DNA of 64,000 bases. Origin: Nectonema munidae (Eukaryota > Nematomorpha > Nectonematoida > Nectonematidae). The translations under genes and the position numbers were made by a program. Below, in pieces: positions 43,264 through 54,650 of this stretch (positions within the stretch are counted from its first letter, which is position 1; each line of letters begins with the position of its first letter). Below the pieces are notes generated by a model. It saw only the letters and a list, made by a program, of their open reading frames with translations, was not told where the DNA came from and ran no database searches. Location of the stretch: contig JAUIRK010000891.1 in assembly GCA_030549495.1 (NCBI GenBank), positions 643,501-707,500 of the forward strand, given 5' to 3'.

Positions 43264-46200
43264 TAGGGTGTGTCAAATACAAACAAAAAAATTTTTTATT
43301 TATTTTTTTGAAAGCCGGTCTAAAAAGTTGTGTTTAGATGAGATGTCTATGAAAAATATTATTTTCAGTTTTTGCAGAATATTTTGCTTGGTAAATTGCG
43401 TATTGTTTAGTAGCATGGTTTTTGCATAGAAAAAAAATAGTAAATTTTCATTTTATTAATCTATATTTAAACTGTTGAACAAAAACAAAGTTATGTACAT
43501 GTAGTCTTTATTCAAATAAGATCTATCAAGTCTTTTTTGATTGATTTTTAGACATTATTTGTCTACATGCATTTTGGCATCTTATGTATCCATCACGTTT
43601 TTCATGTGTATAAACTTTACATGACGCTTCAGATACTTGTTTAACACATCTTTCTATTGATTAAGAGTGACATGGCCATTTGGAAACTTGCATGGGCTTG
43701 TAATGAACTTTTCTATTTCAGATAAACTAAGTTCACAAGTTAATGGTGGTTCGAATACATTTTCTGTCCAATCAAAACTCAATAAAGATGAAGCATTAAA
43801 ATTGATTAGAGGTGTTTTCCTCAAACAAACAATGTTCTTTTCATTAAGCTTTTCTTTTTCCCTAATGTTCATTATTTTTTCCACTCCAATTTTCCTCTCA
43901 TTAATATCTTCAGAGCAATCAAAGCTTGAATTATCATTTCACTGAAAGCATACCAGGCAGAGCGTTTAATGGTAGGAGAAATAATATCTACTACCTCTTT
44001 TCGTTGAAGTTTCAATAAATTTGACAAAACATGTCTCGGTCCTTCTATCCTAGAATAATTGATTTTTATATTAAACAAGCAAGGATAGTAAACTCCAACT
44101 ATGTATTCTATGATGAGCCTTAAGTTATTGTAATTCTTACCCTTTAATCCATGTTTAGAAACCCACAAACGGCAAAATCTGTTTGCTGTAGTCAACCATC
44201 TTGAATGACTGACTGGACCAATTTCGAGAAAACCAAGATCTTTTGAAATTTTTCCTGTATTTATGGCTCGTGTGATTCTATATCCGTAAGCTTGATCAGA
44301 AGACAGACTTTGTACGACTTCATCACTGATGGAAATGAGAGGCCTTCCATTGCAAATCTTAGCAAAAGAAAAATTGATTTCAAGTTCAGTAACTGTATCA
44401 ATCATGTTTCCAAGCTTGCCAGTCCATCTATTGTTTGATAAAGTGTTACCATCCAAAGCTTTTATCAAATGCCTTAAGGGTAGTTCATTTGTATGGAGAG
44501 CACATACCAGCCAATTTAATTTACGGCAAAGTTTTATTTCTACCCAACGCATCGAACCACCTTCCCATCCTGTATTAACATTAGTAGAGTCTCCTCCGAT
44601 GGCTTTCAAGCTTTTATCAAAACCTTTTGTCTTCATAAAATCAACAAGATGGCCAGCAATGACCTCCGCTGGTTTCTTTCTTTCTGGACTTTTTTCAAGA
44701 ACAAAGTGATAAAGATATTCTCCACCGGGCTCAGAGCATACTGAATAATGTGTCTCTTTTATAACACTTGGGAACTGCTGATTCGAGTTTTCTGGCTTAA
44801 TCATCACTTTAGTGTTATCTTTACGTCCATCATAAAATATGCAGTTAATTTCTTTTTTTTGGAAAAGAAAATCAAATTCATCGCTTAAGTTTTTCATGAC
44901 TTTTTCTTGAGCTCTTTTTACTTTATTATGATCCAATATGTGTCTTTTATTATATTGAGTGATTACACCAGCATCTATCAAGGCAGCAGTTGCAATGGCC
45001 GCTGTTGCACGCAATCCAACACCATATCTTAGAGTTTAGACTATGCCTTGCCACATTAGGTATTTGCATCGTATTATATTTCAACTTTTTTTTTGAAGGT
45101 AAATTTATTTCATAATCATGATCTTCATTCTCTGATTTTGAGTCAGCTTCTGACAAATATGCGTTATCTAAAAATTGTGAACTTTCCACAAAATTTTCAA
45201 CAATTTTTTTATCAATATTTTCTTTTTCCAAAGCTTTTCTTTTCTGCTTGTTTGATTGCTTTTTGGTCTCTTTATGATCTGTCGAACCAATTTGATGAGA
45301 GCCAAATGATCCAACTTTTTTTCTCTGATCCAATACAAAATGTAGTTCTTTAACAGGAATTTTACTTATTTTAGGACATTTACAATCTATATGTGTTTTA
45401 TATTCACAGTCATTACAACGAAATTCTTCACAACCATGAATTTTGCATTTACATTTCAAAATATCAAAGAGTTTATCAAGTCTAACAATGAAGTTTAATT
45501 TCACTTTGATGCTGCCTCTTCCAAGAGTTACATTTTTTGCTTGGTTCCAATATTCTTTCAGCTTTTTTGTTATGTGAACTTTAGAGTTCAGAACAGGTTG
45601 TGTGAATAAATTATTTGCATGCTTCCATTTTTCAATAAGGTTTATATAAAGTAATTGAATAAGATTATCAACTGAAAAGTTTCTGTAGTCTTGAAGACTT
45701 TGCTCCCTTAACCATATTCCAAATCTCAGTATATCTCTCAAAGTTGCTAATTGTGAAGGGTTCATTTCTTTCCCAGTTCCAATTAAATTGACTAAATGTG
45801 TAATTGAAACTATTCTAGTTTTCATTCTAAAAAATAAATTTTGCAATTAAAAATGATGTAATTTATACATTATATAAATTATTTTATTGCTTCTATCAAA
45901 AAGTAATAAAAGCTTTATTAACGTTTATTCTAGTATAAATTATTATAATGAAAATATAAAAACAATTTATTTTAATATACATTCTTGATATCTCAAACTT
46001 AATCACTAATAAATAGATCAATATTTTAAATTTTTTGAAGTTTTATTAATAGATTATAAACAGAATATATATATTTAAACTGGAAAACATAAAAATTACC
46101 TAATTTTTGAGTAACTGTAATTTTGAAAGTATTCTTTATAAGATTGCAAAAAAACCTAAAACTTAAAAATTGGACATTTTTAAACTAAGATTTACCAAGC

Positions 46201-46312
46201 TAAAACAAAGTCAACAAAAAAATAAAAAATATAGGAGGTTTTTTGAGATTTAATAACAACTTTTTAGTGGTCGTTTTCAAATAGATTTTTTTATATTTTT
46301 TGACACACCCTA
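43264..46312 (-). mobile_element. 3-kb transposon with inverted ends, unassigned superfamily (IS3EU candidate)
   Basis: The left end TAGGGTGTGTCAAA at 43264 and the right end TTTGACACACCCTA ending at 46312 are perfect inverted repeats over 13-14 bp. Similarity extends to about 60 bp, including a second matched block TAAAAAGTTGT in each arm. The 6-mers atatat at 43258-43263 and 46313-46318 fit a 6-bp duplication, although low complexity makes this ambiguous. The only gene inside fills most of the element (43526-45846). The terminal layout and duplication size make IS3EU my best guess from memory, but hAT-like or new superfamilies are possible. Confidence 0.8.
43526..45846 (-). pseudogene. Transposase-like gene with CxxH signature, frameshifted
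   Basis: The N-terminal block (45846-44950) carries a zinc-binding-like Cys cluster (CKCKIHGCEEFRCNDC, then CKCPKISKIPVKELHFVLDQ) and a basic stretch KQSNKQKRKALEKEN. The next block (45014-43872) has AIGGDSTNVNTGWEGGSMRW and LNWLVCALHTNELPLRHLIK. The latter contains the C/D(2)H signature seen in several eukaryotic transposase superfamilies. SRWLTTANRFCRLWVS follows. The tail SIERCVKQVSEASCKVY and THEKRDGYIRCQNACR runs to TGA at 43526. I recall this protein as abundant in aphid, hydra and crustacean assemblies. The reading frame shifts about three times (about 45034, 43890-43940 and 43660); otherwise it is remarkably complete, suggesting young age. Confidence 0.75.
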
Positions 46313-46997
46313 ATATATGTCTTTTTTTCATAAAGAATGAAAATCCTAATCCAATTTGACATTTTAGAGGGAAAATATTAACGCCAACATAAGATATGTA
46401 CACAACTACTTGGAGTATGCAAAAACAGGACTCAAAATTTTTTAATTTATTTTTAATATTGAGGGTAGGCGAAAGATGTGAGTGAGTTTGGATACATACA
46501 TGGCTTCGATACGACAAGAGCTCGAGTTCGATCCAGGATCAAGCCTTCTTTTGACATAGTTTAACACAATGCGACGCAAGTGTGCCTTCTCAATGAAGAG
46601 CCTCTATTTAAGATACCTCTAAAACTTTGGAATAGAATAAAAAAGTGATATGTAATTCGTCGTGGATTTATAATTTACTTTTGCGGCTTTTCTGAGTGCT
46701 AACAAAAATAGGCTTTCTCGTATTTTACTCGCTCTGCTCATAAGTTAGCAAGCTAACTAAATAGTTAACTAATTTTTCAATTAACTATAACTAACGAGGT
46801 AACAAGTTAAAAGGAAAATCGTTTGTATAAGAAATCATTGATAAAAACCATTTCTATTGATAAATTCTATTATATGTATATCGATACTATACATATGTAC
46901 ATGTATATTATATGTATACTATTAATATGTATATTGATAAATTCTTCATAAAATCATTTCTATTTAGATTTTAGATGCTTATAATAAACACAAAAAA
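46313..46997. other. Spacer with a SINE
   Basis: Apart from the SINE at 46477-46620 nothing is recognised. A short ATATGTATA-rich run lies near 46870-46935. Confidence 0.5.
46477..46620 (+). repeat. tRNA-derived SINE, copy S3
   Basis: GTGAGTGAGTTTGGATACAT is followed by the B box GAGTTCGATCC at 46524-46534 and the family tail GTGCCTTCTCAATGAAGAGC. It is more diverged in the head than S1. Confidence 0.65.
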
Positions 46998-47562
46998 TTA
47001 AATTTTAAGACGGGAATTATATAGGCTAAAATTTATTGGACGAATAAAAAAATTCGAAAATGAGTCGGAAAACTTTTTATCTGTACATATAGGTAAAATG
47101 ATACCGTTCATTGTAAATATCTTTACAAAAATGGAATACCTCGTATTTGATTGATTTATCTTAGCCCTTTTGGAATCAAAATCATTTAAGGAAGATTTTT
47201 TTTCTATATCTACGTTATTGTGGATTCGGAAGTTATTGGAATTGTTCTGAAAGGAAAAAAACTTCAAAGATTAGAAGAACGCACATTTCACAAAACGAAA
47301 TCATTTACAGATTGGGAGAAGGAAAAATTTTGGAAGATATTCTTATCCTTTGGTGCTGCGATATTTCCATCGTCATCACTGGAGGAGAGTGCAATTACTT
47401 CAAAATGATCTTCTTCAGCTTTCTTCGTTTTAGCCTTTTTCTAAAAAAGAATATTCAAAATATCAAAGTACTGATCAATCTCATGAGACAATAAAGCAAA
47501 ACAATTAAAAAGTTGCATATAATCATTTTCACCACTATCTTTATTAAAGAAGGAGGAGAAAT
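46998..47562 (-). pseudogene. Possible multi-exon host gene fragment, unidentified
   Basis: On the minus strand an acceptor (TCTAAAACAG) at 47563-47564 opens a frame with SSFFNKDSGENDYMQLFNCF and ALLSHEIDQYFDI. It reaches TAG at 47441-47443, where an acceptor-like TTCTTTTTTAG sits exactly. The same frame resumes with KKAKTKKAEEDHFEVIALSS and SDDDGNIAAPKDKNIFQNFS. A GTAAAT ... TTTCCTTTCAG intron of about 64 nt would join it to NNSNNFRIHNNVDIEKKSSL. Acidic, Ser-rich and Lys-rich composition looks like a disordered nuclear protein. I do not recognise it; it may be decayed. Confidence 0.3.
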
Positions 47563-47896
47563 CTGTTTTAGAAATAAACCACCATATAATTAATTAATTT
47601 TATAGAATTTAGGTTTTAAATTAAAATATTTTATTTTTAGTTACTTAATTAATAGTTAGTTTGTTAAAAAGATACCGTTGTTAATATTCGCCATAAAAAT
47701 AGAATAAATCTTTAAGACTGAAATTCTAAACTAAAATAAACTTTAAGTTATAAGAGAGAGATTTTTTCCAAATTTCATGACATCAATTTGGCATACAAGT
47801 TTCTCAAAACATCAGTTTTGTTAATCTTAAGAAAATAGTATATTTGGTTAAACCAAAAATATAGCCAATGCCTCCTAGCTGTACGGGAACGGTTAA

Positions 47897-49762
47897 CTCT
47901 ATTAGTGCTGGACATTTCAAGTAAGCCTTCACTTACAAAATTGGCTGAATTATATCCCTTCAAAATACGTGACTTTTTCTAAAATCGATAGCTGCAACTT
48001 TTGATACCATTTTCATGGTAGTTGAATGACCCACTCATGTCAAAAACTGTCAATCAAAATTAAAAATTTTCAACAAAATTTTGACATTATCTCTATTTAA
48101 CCCTATAATTTAGGGTCCATATTATATACTACATTGAAAATTAATAATTATATACAGTTTTGAACGCATAACTCTTTATATATTTAATTTTTTCAATAAT
48201 CATGGCTACTTTTTAGAAAATGTCAATCAAAATTTTGATTGATGAGTAATACATATATAATAAAATATTCCTTCAAATTTTACATAAAATATGTTTTTAA
48301 TACCTATAAGTGTCAATCAAATTTGCGGTTTACTTCTAAAATGTGTCTCCAAAAATATTGATTCAAACATGAAATATATGTTTTTATACCAACTGGAAGA
48401 TGCTGGTTTCATTTTTCAGCTTTGGCATTTATGGTTTTAAAATATCTAAAAGCTTCAATCAGATTTGCGATTTACTTTTAGATACTGTCTCCAAAAATAT
48501 TTAAAAAAAACATATCTCTTTCAATTAAAATATCTGTTTTTATACCAAATCGACTATGCTAATTTTATTTCTGTACTCCATTCTGGCTAATAGGGTTAAA
48601 AAATATCTGAAAGTGAAAATTGAATTAGTGAAGTATGCCTGAAAATGAGTTCTGTAAAAAAAATTAAAATATAATTTCACTTATAATACTTTCTTTAACC
48701 ATTTTGAGTATGAAATATTTATTTAGAAAAAGAACAAAATGTATTATAAGATCTTTTGAAGATTAGTATGAGAGAAGGAAGAACCCTGAAAACTAATTGA
48801 AAAGAGAGCGTGTGATCAAAAGAAATAACTTTTTAAAAAAATATGCATCTTGACTAAATGGAAGATCTAGCATGTTCTGATGAATTAGGAAGTGGTGTAA
48901 TGATTTAATATTGCATGCTTCAAAAATATTTTGACAGTGAAAAAGAAGTTCCTCTTTTGGAGATGAAAAATCTTTAAATTTATAGCTTATCAGCTAAGAT
49001 TACAATTATTATCATTTCACTAAGAAGGATAGCATATCTAACATTTTGAATAAGTCAGAGTTATCAAAACTGTCTCAAATACCCAATATGTAGAGATTTA
49101 GTCAGTATCAAGATAATTTTCAATTTAAATTAAATTTGTTCATTTTTTCCTTTTGCGTCAAAGCAAATTCTTTTAGATGAAGAAGGTGGAAAACTTTTTG
49201 TAATTAAACAATGAACACCACGAATGATTTCATCAGAAAAAAAACTTTTGAACTGGGATTGGTTTACAAATATAGTCAGGCTGGTTATCTCTACATATCA
49301 TCTGATAAACAGCTTTGACAGCGAAAAAAAATTTGTTCAAAATAAATCCTTCATTTTTTCGAACACAGATTGCAGAATATAAATTTCTAATGAAAAAAGA
49401 ACTATCAAGGAAGGATCATCATAGAATGAATAGCAAAATTACATACTGTAAAGTATAGAAGAAATGACGTAGAGACCATGAGCCGATAACGAAATTGTAG
49501 CCAAAAAGATGGGGGTATTATCGAGATACTTAATTTACTGACAAGTGAAATATTTTAAGTGAATTAAACACCTAAAGTTGGTTTATTAAATAAATTAAGA
49601 AAATAATTATCAGAGAAATAATGTAAATAGAATTTATTTTGAACTTTACATATTTGACATTGATTGATAGGTTCAATCTATTTTTTGAAATGTTTAATTG
49701 ATTTGCATAAAAAAAAATGAATATCACCACTGAATTCTACATACTTGAAAATGGGTATATAT
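47897..49762 (+). mobile_element. R1 copy B: non-autonomous piggyBac-type element, interrupted
   Basis: TTAA at 47893-47896 precedes CTCTATTAGTGCTGGAC. From about 47935 the body aligns with R1-A (GGCTGAATTATATCCCTTCA and onward), including two or three of the ~145-bp units. It retains the empty site for the R1-A hAT MITE at 49446-49453. Similarity stops at 49762, where a CAGGGGCGCACATCC end with a poly-G/poly-C run begins. I did not find where R1 resumes. Confidence 0.65.
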
Positions 49763-50201
49763 CAGGGGCGCACATCCGGGGGGGGGGGGCCCCCCCCCCC
49801 CCCAATGTGTTTTCTATAAGTAAGAGTTGCTGCTTGTTTATAAAACATTTATGATGATCGCTAGAAGGAATGCAGACTTTCGAATCAATCAAACATCACA
49901 TGCCAAGATGCTCTGAAATTCCTATCGAACATATTTTACAGACGATGCGTGAGAGCTATATAATAATAATTCATTGCTTCAATATGCACACAGGTCACAG
50001 AGCAAACACATGTTGATGATCCGCTAGATTTTCTCATCTTCTGTCACGGCGATTCTATTTCTCTTTCTGTCTCCTCTGTTTTTCTCTTCCGCTTTGTCTG
50101 CTAAAACTCAATCATTCACTAAAGCTCATTCAAACTCTCTTCTTTCATTCAAGCCCTCTTCTCTTGTTAAGCTCTCCTATCTCATTCAGCTCTCTTCTCT
50201 C
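49763..50201. other. Poly-G/poly-C junction and pyrimidine-rich stretch
   Basis: CAGGGGCGCACATCC at 49763 resembles a hAT-type end and leads into 12 G (49778-49789) followed directly by 14 C (49790-49803). The rest is a CT-rich stretch (about 50030-50200) with CTCTCTTCT-like repeats. No gene was seen. The G12C14 block could be an assembly collapse of two inverted ends. Confidence 0.5.
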
Positions 50202-50394
50202 CAGTGACGTAGCTAGGCGGGGGCATGAGGGGCCGTGCCCACACTCCTATGTAGCGCATGGTGCCCCCATGTAACTTATGCGATATAAGGTTTTGAAAAT
50301 TTCTCCAATGAAAGGATCAAGAAAGTATAATGTTGCGCAAGTTTTTTGTTTTTAATGTGCCCCTTCTATCAACTTTTTTTTGGCTACACCACTG
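50202..50394. mobile_element. 193-bp hAT-like MITE
   Basis: The ends are CAGTGACGTAGCTAGG and TTTGGCTACACCACTG, an inverted pair of the common CAGTGGCGTAGCCAGG type. The flanking 8-mers cttctctc (50194-50201) and cttctgtc (50395-50402) match at 7 of 8 positions. No coding capacity. Confidence 0.8.
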
Positions 50395-50906
50395 CTTCTG
50401 TCTAATTTGCATTTAGAGTTAAATTAAAATAGTTTTCAATCGTTACAATTTTATATCAAAGAAATATTGTTAGACTCGCGCTAAGATTTTTTTTTCAACA
50501 AGAGTCTTAATCTTTATCACCACGTTTGTTACATTTTGTAACATTTGAAAACTTTAATTTTTTCAAGTCAAGAAATTTTTTTCAATAGTTATTTGGGAAT
50601 GAATATTTTGACTATCTATTCAGTTTAAAAGCAAGAATGCTCTATTTGCTTAATATTTGAGCGGAGATATTTTTTATAATTTTCGATTGTTAAATTTTAT
50701 AAGTAACATTACATAATCAAATCACTTTTTTTAAGAAAATTTGTTGATTATTATAATAAAAATATAATATCGAAACAAAATGTTTCAGTTGTTTAAAATG
50801 TGCTTGATCTATTTATGACAGCTGTCAGAATTTTATTTGTAAATATTCAAAAAACGCAATGATTTTCTTTTCTCGTATACTTTGATTTATGTTAGTTTGG
50901 TCTTCG

Positions 50907-51172
50907 GACATTTCGCCCCATTATTTTCATATGACAGTTCGTCCTATGGACAATTCGCCCTATTATTTTCATAAGACAGTTCGTCCCATGGACAATTCGC
51001 TCCATTATTTTGATAAGACAGTTCGTCCCATGGACAATTCGCCCCATTATTTTCATAAGACATTTTGTTTCATGGACAATTCCTCCCGTTATTTTCATAA
51101 GACATTTTGTCTCATCGTCAATTATGCAAAGATGGATGAAACAAATAGCCTATGTCTATGGGGCGAAATGTC
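50907..51172. repeat. 42-bp minisatellite framed by inverted 15-mers
   Basis: About five tandem 42-bp units (core GACAATTCGCCCCATTATTT) lie between GACATTTCGCCCCAT at 50907-50921 and its exact inverse at 51158-51172. Each unit is itself two related halves, GACAATTCGCCCCAT and GACAGTTCGTCCCAT. Because 42 is divisible by three, the array stays open as a 14-residue repeat on the plus strand (SPHYFHKTVRPMDN), which is likely incidental. The inverted flanks suggest a MITE that carries or seeds the array. Confidence 0.75.
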
Positions 51173-51411
51173 TTTCGATCATAAGTTTAATAATTTTTTA
51201 ATTATAAGGGTTAGCTATTTAAACGTTGGCTTTTGCTGCTTATAAAATTTGAAAATATTAAATAAACTCTAATTCTTTATGCCTCCTATTATTTTGAAAT
51301 TATTCTAAGAACAGACGGTTCCATTTTAAAATAGTGAAAATTGCTTTATTAGTTTATTTTGTTTCCTTTCTCTCTTATGTTATGTAGCAAATTTTTCAAT
51401 TTTGAGTAAAA

Positions 51412-51548
51412 GGTGTATTTTCATTGACAAGGCACTGATGTACCGCTTATGTCAAACTATGAACAAATTCGTATCGATGAGGAATCGAATCCAGAGGCTT
51501 CCGTGCTGAGTCCATCATCTCAACTAACCTGCCATGCCACCCATAGAG
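51412..51548 (-). repeat. tRNA-derived SINE, copy S4
   Basis: On the minus strand the B box reads GGATTCGATTCC (51481-51492), and the family tail GTGCCTTGTCAATGAAAATA is present. The head is more diverged. Confidence 0.6.
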
Positions 51549-52240
51549 TATGCTGTAGGGGATACGTCAAATTAGTTTTCAAAAACTTAAGTTATACTCT
51601 AAATTTTTTTAGTTTTTGTTGAAGCTCTATAACTTTTTCTGATAGACTTTTTTCCTTAAAAGTTATTATAAAAGGCAAATCATTGCAAAATGTTAAAAGT
51701 TATTTTACTTTTTGTAGCTTGTATCAATTTAGCTTTTAAACTATTTTTGAATGATGCTGAGTAAAATGAAATAATGCGATCTTAATTTTTTGTTTGCACA
51801 ATTATAACTTCGTTTTATACCCTTGCCCCTGAATCAATCACATTTTTTCATATAAACATCGCAGGGTGTCAAGTAGACTCTTTGCCTTTAGACTACATTC
51901 ACTCATATAAAACTATCCAACCTTCAGTTATTTGTTTTCTCTATGAATCAAATATCCTTTCATCAATTCCTGTAATGTGCCTGGTAGACTACTTCATTTT
52001 TCAAATGAAAACTATTCCACCCCCTAACAATTTTGGATTTTTTTAAACTAGTGTATATTCAATGGTTGTAGGTAAAAATGCCCCCAATTAAAAAGTAGGA
52101 AAAAATGCCCCCTAATTTTTGATTTTCATGATTTTTTTAAATTATATAAATATTTTTATTTGGTACCACGAAAGGCTAAATTTCTAAAATTTCTTAATCT
52201 ATAGGGTTTTTTTTTTATAAAGTTCTTGAAAACAATAGCA
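51549..52240. other. AT-rich stretch upstream of the MULE gene
   Basis: No gene was recognised. AAAAATGCCCCC occurs twice near 52074-52112, possibly part of the MULE terminal region, but no inverted partner was found downstream. Confidence 0.35.
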
Positions 52241-53612
52241 AAGGTGCAGATTTGTGGGAATGTGTTCTAATTTATCTTTTTGCAAAATAACTGTTTCTCT
52301 ATGACAAGAACAGATAGAAGCACTGCAATCAAACACATAGAATCACTGAAATTACACACAACTTTGCATTAAAAAGGTGCGAGCAATTGTCTTGTGAGCA
52401 AATGTCATGGAATCGAAATTTCCTACTACATGCTGCTCACGAGTATCTTTCAACAATAGCAAGCTATCACAAGTTGTTGCCAATTCACTTACGCAAAATT
52501 GAGTATACTGCATAATTAAAGAAAATTAAGTTTTGAAAGTTTAGTGATGAAGCAAACAACACAATGAAGCCGATACAAGATAAATTAAGAATTTATCAGT
52601 AAGTTTGAAATCTTTCCCATTTTTTGATTGTTTAAAATGGGCTCATTTTGATATGTTTTTGAACTCTCAAAACAGAATTTTGATTTTTCATGGACCGCTT
52701 TTAAGACATATCAATCAAACCTCTAAAATAACTGATATCTATATAGATGGAACTTTCAAAAAAGCGCCAGATCTTTTCAAACAAATAATTACTGTTCACA
52801 GATTTTATAATAAAGTTCAAGTTCCGATAGTATACGCTCTTGCATATGACAAAAAAGTAGACACTTACAGGTAAGAATCTTTGTTTAAAATACATTATGA
52901 AAATTTTCGTATTTTAAATTTGTTTCAGAGCTATTTTTGATTCACTTAAAAATTCATTAACGCCTAATAACATCCAAACAGTTACAAGTGATTTTGAACA
53001 AGCCATTATTATTACAGCTTCTAAAAGAGTATATTTTTAATTAAATTTTTCTTTATTACTAATTTTTTTTACTTATTTTTCTAGACGTTTCAAAATGCTA
53101 CCCACTATGGTTGCTTCGTTCACTTCTGTCAGAGCAACTACAGAAAAATAATTTCATTAGGCCAGAGTACATTATACTCTAAAAGTTTCTCATTCAGAAA
53201 ATGTTTTTAAATGTTCTTAGCCGTTGCATTTTTACAAAAGTCTCGAATATGTGACATTTTAAGCTTTGGTTCGAATTTAAAAACTTTTTTTATAGATTCA
53301 AATAGCCTATAGAAAAATGAAAAGATTAATGATACCATTCGAAATTAGGGAGTTTTTTCAATATTTAAGTATTTGGATGACAAAAATAGACTTATGATGT
53401 GTTTATAAGTCCAATGTGCGAACAAACAATCACTGTGAAGGATTCCACAACAGGTAAAATTTTGAAAAAATGTTTATTTTTTGAATAGTTGATTATTATT
53501 TTAGCATGAACTCAAGTCTTCTATATGAAAAAATTTCTGTGTGGGAATTGTTCGAGTTTTTCATCAAAACTGGAGAAATACTAATAAAAGATCTTCCTGA
53601 AATTGAAATGTA
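52241..53612 (+). pseudogene. MULE transposase gene with three short introns
   Basis: Mutator-like transposase core. TDIYIDGTFKKAPDLFKQII contains the first catalytic Asp. TSDFEQAIIITA contains the second. ATHYGCFVHFCQSNYRKI contains the CxxH signature. NHCEGFHN and SVWELFEFFIKTGE follow. Three GT-AG introns are inferred at 52871-52928, 53029-53084 and 53454-53504 (51-58 nt); removing them restores the family order. Between about 53190 and 53430 the frame has stops (RKCF*, SL*), so the copy is probably dead. Upstream, LWECVLIYLFAK near 52252 could be the remains of a FLYWCH finger. No terminal repeats or 9-bp duplication were found. Confidence 0.8.
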
Positions 53613-54650
53613 AATTGAAAATACAACTGGAGTGGTGGAAGTAAAAAACAATCTGAAGACAAGGAGAACGCTTTGGAAGAAATTTATATTGATTTTCAAA
53701 ATGACAAAAATTTATATATTTTTTTTATCCAGAATATCTCAATTCATATCATCCATAAACTTAGACACTTCAAATGAAATAGACTCATATGCAGTAGATT
53801 ATACCTCGCTCAACATTCATTCATTTTCTATACCCTCAATTTTAAATTTAGATTAATTTTGCAAATAAAATGCTGTTATACTCTTTTTATTTCAGTACCA
53901 ATATGATATTGTAAAAACGAGGTTTTCATTTCTTTATACTATATTAGACAATCATTTTATGCAGTGAACGCGTCTCCCACTGAGCACTTTATCACAATTC
54001 TTATCATCTTCAGACACTCGCCTACTGCAGGCGTTCTCCGTTTACCATACTAATATGCTTTGAAGAAAGTAGCGTCGATATGCAACAAATGTTACATTTT
54101 AGAAGTTCTATTTTTTCAAACATTGAATAATTCAGTAAGAAGAAATAGCATATAGAGAGACAGTGGCTTGAGCGTAGAGAAAGTCGAAATACAATAAATC
54201 TGCTCTCAAAATAAATCAAAACAATTGATTAGTGCTGCAAATCTCCTACAGCGATACATAATATAAAAAGTGAAATATGTTGTATTCACCATCTGTCACT
54301 CATGGAGTAGTTGGTAAACAGAATTGGCATCTCTACTCTAGTGTAGTATATTTGAAAAAACGTTTAAGCTAATGAGTTGATGATGCATATAAATCATATC
54401 AGTCAAGTGAATCGTATATTTCATAATCTCACTTATTGCAATGATGAGAAATTGTTATATTATATCGGCAAACTTTTTTACCCGTCAACCCCCACCCCAC
54501 ATAGAAATGTTTCATAAAAACATCAATGTGGAACAATTAGGAGGAAAAATACAAAGCAAATGTTTCCTATATCCTATACTATACAATGTGCTAAGCTATG
54601 TTTTAAAAGAAAAAAGAGATTTATTACTACTCATGAAGTAAAAAAAAGCA
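53613..54650. other. Non-coding stretch after the MULE gene
   Basis: No recognisable gene or repeat. A 74-codon frame at 53632-53856 overlaps the end of the MULE region and is unidentified. Confidence 0.4.

Noticed and set aside
48588-48599. CTAATAGGG followed by TTAA in R1-B, looking like an R1 right terminus
   Set aside because: The same stretch occurs in the R1-C body (about 56255) without marking an end, and R1 homology continues past it to 49762. It is an internal unit that resembles a terminus by chance.
50889-51245. 118-codon protein with a 14-residue repeat
   Set aside because: The opposite strand is also open, the unit is a DNA minisatellite whose length is divisible by three, and inverted flanks point to a repeat element rather than a gene.
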